DNA from: an uncultured Clostridia bacterium
GTDB taxonomy: Bacteria > Bacillota > Clostridia > UBA1381
DNA: 6,832 bases
NCBI GenBank assembly: GCA_945948775.1
Contig: CAMFCK010000044.1
Location: 1 to 6,832 of the forward strand
Reading direction: 5' to 3'
Position numbers and translations under genes: made by a program. Below, one piece after another: positions 1 to 6,832 of this stretch; the first letter of the stretch is position 1; each line of letters starts with the position of its first letter. The notes beneath the pieces are model-generated. The model searched no databases. It was not told the DNA's origin and saw only the letters and a program-made list of their open reading frames with translations.

Positions 1-1208
1 GGCGTGGCACTCGTCTTTGCCCCGGACTGTTGGATGGAGAAGATAAAAATAAATTTTACATTTTTGATTTGTGCGGCAACTTTGAATTTTTCAGAATGAA
101 TAAGGGAAAACCTACGGCAAATCAGATGGCACTTCAGGGAGCAATATTTAACCTGAAATCGCAAATTATCTTTAAACTCCAAGATATTGCTTATCAGACT
201 GAGGATTTAATTGCTTTTCGTAAGAGTTTGGTTGGCGAAATGGTAACAAAAGTTCGAGAACTCAGCAAAGATAATTTTGCAGTAAAACAACATTTAAAGT
301 ATGTTGAATTATATTCAAGTGAAGAAAATTATGTATCGCTTACATATGAAGATACGCTGATTATCAAAGAGGAACTTGCACCCCTTATAATTCCGGATGA
401 AGACGAGGCAAGTGCTGTGCGTTTTGATGCACTTATGTATGGAATTGAACTTGCATATCTCGCAGGTAAGGGTTATGGCAGGCACAGAAGCGATTTATTC
501 AAAAAAGTAAGCGGAATTGCAAGCGTTGCAAATATTCCGGAGATATCGGCAAAGTCTGAACTTATCAATAAAATTTTGCATACGGATTATTTGGATAATT
601 GCGGAGTAAATGATTTTGAATATATTCGTGAATCACTTCGTAATTTGATAAAGTATATTCCGCAAAATGTTTTAAGATATGACACCAATTTCGGTGATGA
701 TATTCTTTCAACCGAGTGGAAAGAATCTGAACTTGAAAGCGATGACCTTAAAAATTACAGAGCAAAAGCTGAATATTATGTAAGACAGCATCAGGACAAC
801 AGCGTAATTGCAAAGCTTAAAGGAAATGTTCCGCTTGTTCAAGAGGATATAGCAGAACTTGAAAAGATTTTGTGGAATGAGGTCGGAACGAAAGAAGAAT
901 ATACTGCCGAATACGGCGAAAAACCGCTTGGTGAGTTCGTTCGTGAAATTGTCGGCCTTGATATGAATGCTGCAAAGGAAGCATTTTCAGAATTTTTAAG
1001 CAATACAAATTTGGACAGCAGACAGATATATTTTGTCAATCAGATTGTTGAATATATTGTTCATAACGGAGTGATGAAGGATTTATCTGTGCTGCAAGAT
1101 GCTCCGTTTACAGATAAAGGCAGCGTAGTTGAAATCTTTACAGACCTGTCTGTATGGGCAGGAATCCGTAAAGTTATTGAGAATATCAATATGAATGCGG
1201 CGGCATAG
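1..1208 (+). CDS. hsdR: Type I restriction endonuclease R subunit, C-terminal part (5' end outside window)
   Basis: The R subunit is the ATP-dependent translocating and cleaving subunit of a type I restriction-modification complex; it works with HsdM and HsdS on unmethylated foreign DNA. The frame is open from base 3 and reads RGTRLCPG at once, which is helicase superfamily 2 motif VI (usually QxxGRGTR). About 30 residues later comes FDLCGNFEFF, very typical of HsdR and related DEAD/DEAH proteins just after the helicase core. The remaining ~360 residues are mostly helical and charged and match what I know of the EcoEI-type R C-terminal domain, which contacts the methylase core. About 401 residues are visible; the nuclease domain and helicase motifs I-V must lie to the left. 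A TTG at 30 lies inside motif VI sequence and is not the start. The stop is TAG at 1206-1208. The gene is AT-richer than the leftward genes. Family assignment is strong; the exact type I subfamily is inferred. Confidence 0.85.
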   Translation, partial: RGTRLCPGLLDGEDKNKFYIFDLCGNFEFFRMNKGKPTANQMALQGAIFNLKSQIIFKLQDIAYQTEDLIAFRKSLVGEMVTKVRELSKDNFAVKQHLKYVELYSSEENYVSLTYEDTLIIKEELAPLIIPDEDEASAVRFDALMYGIELAYLAGKGYGRHRSDLFKKVSGIASVANIPEISAKSELINKILHTDYLDNCGVNDFEYIRESLRNLIKYIPQNVLRYDTNFGDDILSTEWKESELESDDLKNYRAKAEYYVRQHQDNSVIAKLKGNVPLVQEDIAELEKILWNEVGTKEEYTAEYGEKPLGEFVREIVGLDMNAAKEAFSEFLSNTNLDSRQIYFVNQIVEYIVHNGVMKDLSVLQDAPFTDKGSVVEIFTDLSVWAGIRKVIENINMNAAA

Positions 1209-1225
1209 AAAAAATAGTTTGATAA

Positions 1226-1268
1226 ATGTTAACTACCCCTTGATTTATTATAAATATTATGTTAACAT
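1226..1268. repeat. 8-bp inverted repeat ATGTTAAC/GTTAACAT
   Basis: The arms are ATGTTAAC at 1226-1233 and GTTAACAT at 1261-1268, separated by 27 AT-rich bases. The right copy is itself a 10-bp palindrome, ATGTTAACAT, at 1259-1268, so the two sites can also be read as a direct repeat of ATGTTAAC. This pattern suits a pair of protein-binding sites better than an RNA hairpin, given the long spacer. It starts 18 bases after the hsdR stop. No function can be assigned. Confidence 0.45.
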
Positions 1269-1320
1269 GTAGATGATAACAAATTGATAACGGATACCAC
1301 AAAACACAAAATAATTAAAA

Positions 1321-1359
1321 GATTTTAAGCGGAAACGGCGATGAAAACGCCTTAAAATC
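1321..1359. repeat. 9-bp inverted repeat with nested GGCG/CGCC stem
   Basis: The outer arms are GATTTTAAG (1321-1329) and CTTAAAATC (1351-1359). Inside lie GGCG (1337-1340) and CGCC (1348-1351); they share base 1351 with the outer stem, so the two pairings compete for one base. Read on the minus strand, the outer stem is followed by TTTTAATTATTTT, which would suit a weak leftward terminator. On the plus strand no U-run follows. Confidence 0.5.
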
Positions 1360-1416
1360 AGGTGATACAACATAAATCATGTTATAACGCACCGAGTGGG
1401 AATAATAAACAAAATG

Positions 1417-1448
1417 CTTGAAAGTCGCATAAAATAAGGCTTTTCAAG
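1417..1448. repeat. 7-bp inverted repeat CTTGAAA/TTTCAAG
   Basis: The arms are 1417-1423 and 1442-1448, extended inward by one G-U pair (1424 with 1441) if transcribed rightwards. The loop is about 16 bases. It is a short stem and could be chance in AT-rich DNA; it is listed because it sits in a row of such repeats. Confidence 0.35.
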
Positions 1449-1458
1449 ACTTAAAAAA

Positions 1459-1497
1459 CTGCAATGATACTGATTTGATGCTATTTAATTATTGCAG
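1459..1497. repeat. Stem-loop CTGCAAT/ATTGCAG
   Basis: The arms are 1459-1465 and 1491-1497. In plus-strand RNA the stem extends inward through a G-U pair (1466 with 1490) and two more pairs, giving 10 bp around a loop of about 19 bases. In minus-strand RNA only 7 bp form, but the stem is followed directly by TTTTTT (complement of 1453-1458). It is therefore either a weak leftward terminator or part of a plus-strand structure. Confidence 0.45.
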
Positions 1498-1511
1498 ACA
1501 ATAGTCATTGA

Positions 1512-1552
1512 TTAAAAAATACCATCGGAAACAGCAAAGTTTTCGGTGGTAT
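1512..1552 (-). terminator. Stem-loop with T6 on the minus strand, possible leftward terminator
   Basis: The arms are 1519-1532 and 1539-1552 with the 6-base loop AGCAAA. In minus-strand RNA the stem is followed by TTTTTT, the layout of an intrinsic terminator, and it would catch read-through from the leftward operon ending at 1736. Against this, positions 1525/1546 and 1528/1543 are G-U pairs only in plus-strand RNA and become A-C mismatches on the minus strand. The stem is thus an uninterrupted 14 bp on the plus strand but broken twice on the minus strand. The inverted repeat is directly visible; its role as a terminator is inferred. Confidence 0.4.
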
Positions 1553-1553
1553 A

Positions 1554-1673
1554 GGGGATTTCATAGATGAAATTAACAGCTATATTAACTGGTATAATAC
1601 GAAACCAAACAAACAGTCTTTGGGATATATGAGCCCGAAAGAGTACAGACATGGTCTTGGATTAACAGCTTGA
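1554..1673 (+). pseudogene. IS3-family (IS150-like) transposase, C-terminal remnant
   Basis: One frame, open from 1512 to the TGA at 1671-1673, reads DFIDEINSYINWYNTKPNK and then LGYMSPKEYR. This is the typical end of the IS3-family orfB/DDE integrase domain, where a Y/W-YN segment is followed by LG-x-LSP-x-EYR. Only this tail survives: the catalytic DDE region and orfA are absent, and the bases upstream of about 1554 do not resemble transposase in any frame I examined. There is no plausible start codon. It is a dead fragment left by deletion or by a partial insertion, lying between hsdR and the leftward operon. Which IS it came from cannot be told from 37-40 residues. Confidence 0.75.
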
Positions 1674-1704
1674 AAACAGTCCAAGAATATGTCCGCACCC
1701 CCGT
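1674..1704 (+). mobile_element. Probable right-end sequence of the IS3-family remnant
   Basis: Directly after the transposase stop comes AACAGTCCAAGAATATGTCC followed by GCACCCCC. IS150-group elements end with a GTCCAA block, then an AT-rich spacer and a G/C-rich block near the tip, and this segment has that layout and position. I find no matching left inverted repeat in the window, so the element is one-ended. The exact tip and any target duplication cannot be fixed, because the partner end is missing. Confidence 0.45.
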
Positions 1705-1735
1705 CTCCGCTCATCATAAATCAAAGTCATATAAA

Positions 1736-5146
<3,411 letters not shown>

Positions 5147-5151
5147 TAATA

Positions 5152-5160
5152 ATCACCCCT
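5152..5160 (-). promoter_or_regulatory. Ribosome binding site of yunB
   Basis: The minus strand reads AGGGGTGAT, then six bases (TATTA plus one), then the yunB ATG; it is a near-consensus site. Its first base is also the edge of the 11-bp inverted repeat at 5160-5188, so a hairpin or bound protein there would sit directly beside the site and could affect access to it. Confidence 0.7.
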
Positions 5161-5188
5161 TCATGCATATAATTACAATATGCATGAA
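5160..5188. repeat. Perfect 11-bp inverted repeat upstream of yunB
   Basis: The arms TTCATGCATAT (5160-5170) and ATATGCATGAA (5178-5188) flank a 7-base spacer. Each arm contains the palindrome ATGCAT. The repeat lies between the thrS stem-loop and the yunB ribosome binding site, where an operator or a leader hairpin would be expected. No regulator can be named. Confidence 0.55.
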
Positions 5189-5200
5189 ATGGATAATGTG

Positions 5201-5233
5201 TGAAGCCCTCAAACCTTGGATTTGAGGGCTTCA
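5201..5233 (-). terminator. Perfect 13-bp stem-loop right after thrS, possible terminator without U-tract
   Basis: The arms TGAAGCCCTCAAA (5201-5213) and TTTGAGGGCTTCA (5221-5233) flank a 7-base loop. The stem begins two bases after the thrS stop codon on the minus strand and is G+C-rich at its core, as in a terminator. The minus strand continues CACATTATCC, so there is no U-tract. It may terminate thrS inefficiently and let some transcripts run into yunB, or protect the thrS mRNA end. The stem is certain; terminator function is inferred from position. Confidence 0.55.
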
Positions 5234-5235
5234 TA

Positions 5236-6832
5236 TTAGATCCTCTTCTCGTTTATTTCGTCAAGTGCTGCAGCAATAAAAGCATCAATGCTCATGCTGC
5301 CCTGATCTCCGTCTTTGCGTGAACGGACTGATATAACATTATTCTCAATATCCTTGTCGCCGACAATAATCATATACGGCACCTTTTCAAGCTGCGCTTC
5401 CCTGATTTTGTATCCTACCTTCTCAGAGCGATCATCAATTTCAAGACGGATAATGCCAGCCGCTTCAAGCTTTTTCTTTACCTCATATACATAATCAAGA
5501 TGTCTGTCGGCTATCGGTATGAGCTTAATCTGAACCGGAGCAAGCCACAGCGGGAAAGCTCCGGCATATTTTTCAATAAGCAGCGCAAGCGTGCGCTCAT
5601 AGCAGCCGATAGATGTTCTGTGTATTATATACGGATTCTTCTTTGTGCCGTCACGGTCAACATACTCCATTCCGAATTTTTCTGCAAGCATCTGGTCGAT
5701 TTGCAGCGTAACAAGCGTATCCTCCTTACCGTGAACATTCTTTATCTGAATGTCAAGCTTAGGCCCATAGAACGCAGCTTCACCTACTCCGATTTTATAA
5801 TCAATGCCAAGGTCATCAAGAATAGTTTTCATAACGCCCTGGGCTTCGTTCCATTGCTCGTCTGTACCTATATACTTTTCACGGTTATCAGGATCCCACT
5901 GTGAAAAACGGTAGGACACATCATCATAAAGGCCAAGCGTTTTCAGCATATAGTTTGTAAGCTCAAGGCAGCCCTTAAATTCTGCCTCAAGCTGTTCCGG
6001 CGTACACATAAGATGTCCCTCGGATATTGTAAACTGTCTGACGCGAATCAGACCATGCATTTCGCCGGAAGCTTCATTTCTGAACAATGTTGATGTTTCG
6101 CTCAGACGCATCGGCAGATCACGGTATGATCGTCCTCTGTTAAGGTAAGCCTGATACTGGAACGGACAGGTCATAGGACGCAGCGCAAACACCTCTTTAT
6201 CCTTTTCGGGATCACCGAGAATAAACATGCTGTCCTGATAATGATCCCAATGCCCGGATAATTTATAAAGATCGCTTTTTGCCATAAGCGGCGTTTTAGT
6301 CATCTGCCAGCCGCGCTTTTGCTCCTCATCCTCAACAAAGCGCTGTAAAATCTGGATTATTCTTGCGCCCTTCGGCAGAAGTATCGGAAGCCCCTGACCA
6401 ATAATATCCGATGTTGTAAACAGCTCAAGCTCGCGTCCGAGCTTATTATGGTCGCGCTTTTTGTTTTCCTCAAGCTGTTCAAGATGTGCGGCAAGCTCCT
6501 CCTTTGAGAAGAATGCCGTGCCGTAAATACGCTGAAGCATTTTGTTCTTCTCGTCACCGCGCCAGTATGCACCTGTAGCGCTAAGAAGCTTATATGCCTT
6601 TATCTTGCTGGTGTAATTCACATGCGGTCCTGCGCAAAGGTCGCAAAATTCTCCCTGTTTATAAAAGGAAATTACCGCGTCCTCCGGAAGGTCATTTATC
6701 AGTTCTACCTTATACGGCTCATCTTTCATTAGTTCAAGCGCCTCAGCGCGCGGAAGTTCAAAACGTTCGATTTTAAGGTTTTCCTTTGCAATTTTTTTCA
6801 TTTCAGCTTCAATTGCAGCAAGATCCTCCGGT
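5236..6832 (-). CDS. thrS: Threonyl-tRNA synthetase, 5' end outside window
   Basis: ThrS charges tRNA-Thr with threonine in the cytoplasm (class II synthetase). The frame stays open to the right edge: upstream of the Met at 6801-6799 it continues with PEDLAAIEAE, so that Met is internal. About 531 residues are visible of a usual ~640; the TGS domain and the HxxxH part of the editing domain are missing. Numbering from the internal Met: CAGPH (56-60) is the second half of the editing site, followed by TGAYWRGDEKNKMLQRIYG (76-94). Motif 1 lies around 140-172, motif 2 around 233-256 (FRNEASGEMHG), and motif 3 is HRTSIGCYERTLALL (394-408). Zinc ligands are Cys212, His263 and His394. The anticodon-binding domain runs from about 420 to the end. 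Where E. coli has FTQDDAH this protein has FTISEGH, a variant I associate with some clostridial ThrS. The stop TAA is at 5238-5236, followed by a strong stem-loop. T-box or other 5' control cannot be judged, since the leader is outside. Confidence 0.95.
   Translation of the reverse strand, partial: PEDLAAIEAEMKKIAKENLKIERFELPRAEALELMKDEPYKVELINDLPEDAVISFYKQGEFCDLCAGPHVNYTSKIKAYKLLSATGAYWRGDEKNKMLQRIYGTAFFSKEELAAHLEQLEENKKRDHNKLGRELELFTTSDIIGQGLPILLPKGARIIQILQRFVEDEEQKRGWQMTKTPLMAKSDLYKLSGHWDHYQDSMFILGDPEKDKEVFALRPMTCPFQYQAYLNRGRSYRDLPMRLSETSTLFRNEASGEMHGLIRVRQFTISEGHLMCTPEQLEAEFKGCLELTNYMLKTLGLYDDVSYRFSQWDPDNREKYIGTDEQWNEAQGVMKTILDDLGIDYKIGVGEAAFYGPKLDIQIKNVHGKEDTLVTLQIDQMLAEKFGMEYVDRDGTKKNPYIIHRTSIGCYERTLALLIEKYAGAFPLWLAPVQIKLIPIADRHLDYVYEVKKKLEAAGIIRLEIDDRSEKVGYKIREAQLEKVPYMIIVGDKDIENNVISVRSRKDGDQGSMSIDAFIAAALDEINEKRI

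Larger units (their letters stand above)
1209..1553. other. Gene-free, AT-rich interval with five inverted repeats
   Basis: No open frame here resembles a protein. The interval holds inverted repeats at 1226-1268, 1321-1359, 1417-1448, 1459-1497 and 1519-1552, listed separately. It also has a direct repeat TGATAAC at 1274-1280 and 1285-1291, and the heptamer CGGAAAC at 1330-1336 and 1526-1532, each time at or within a stem-loop. No plus-strand stem is followed by a U-tract, so I see no clear intrinsic terminator for hsdR. It could be a remnant of the mobile element that carried hsdR, a structured 3' UTR or small RNA, or terminators for the opposing genes. Confidence 0.5.

Noticed and set aside
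1240..1260. TTGATT and TATTAT as a plus-strand promoter after hsdR
   Set aside because: The spacing between the hexamers is only 9 bases, far too short for a sigma-A promoter.
1389..1441. Words resembling Cas9 tracrRNA: GCACCGAGTGGG at 1389-1400 and ATAAAATAAGGC at 1429-1440
   Set aside because: The order is reversed relative to a real tracrRNA, the first word does not close its hairpin, and there is no repeat array or cas gene in the window. Chance similarity in AT-rich DNA is likelier.
1519..1552. 34-base hairpin as a group II intron domain V
   Set aside because: It has the right length but lacks the AGC triad, the two-base bulge and a GNRA loop, and no reverse transcriptase is nearby.
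5175..5203. Possible sigma-E promoter for yunB with -10 CATATTGT on the minus strand (5182-5175)
   Set aside because: At the needed spacing the -35 region reads TCACACA, which does not fit the sigma-E pattern, so I do not call a promoter.

Overview
The window looks like chromosome from an endospore-forming, low-to-moderate G+C member of the Clostridia, plausibly a gut Oscillospiraceae/Ruminococcaceae-type organism. The evidence is a yunB-type sporulation gene, a clostridial-looking threonyl-tRNA synthetase, NAD-dependent ligase LigA and a DUF6873-like protein. The genus cannot be named from the sequence.

Left part (1-1208, + strand): the 3' end of a type I restriction endonuclease R subunit (hsdR). 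It enters already open at the left edge, inside helicase motif VI, and ends at 1208. The rest of the restriction-modification locus lies outside the window. This part is visibly AT-richer than the right half (two sampled 60-base lines gave 28% and 38% G+C, against about 43% and 52% in two lines of the leftward genes), which fits an accessory locus.

Middle (1209-1735): about 530 bases without an intact gene. It holds five inverted repeats between 1226 and 1552, then the last ~37-50 codons of an IS3-family (IS150-like) transposase and an IS right-end-like sequence. The left end of the element is missing. This is the convergent junction between the accessory hsdR and the leftward core genes, and it is the part least explained by known features.

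Right part (1736-6832, all - strand): thrS (its 5' end is cut by the right edge), then after an 89-bp gap a tightly packed yunB-ligA-DUF6873 cluster. yunB and ligA are 4 bp apart, and ligA and the DUF6873-like gene share an ATGA stop/start overlap, so these three are probably co-transcribed and translationally coupled. A perfect 13-bp stem follows the thrS stop, a perfect 11-bp inverted repeat lies just upstream of the yunB ribosome binding site, and a perfect 16-bp stem straddles the stop codon of the last gene. None of the three has a canonical U-tract on the - strand.

I found no clear new multi-gene system. The best candidates for something undescribed are the stem-loop array after hsdR and the DUF6873-like protein coupled to ligA and a sporulation gene.
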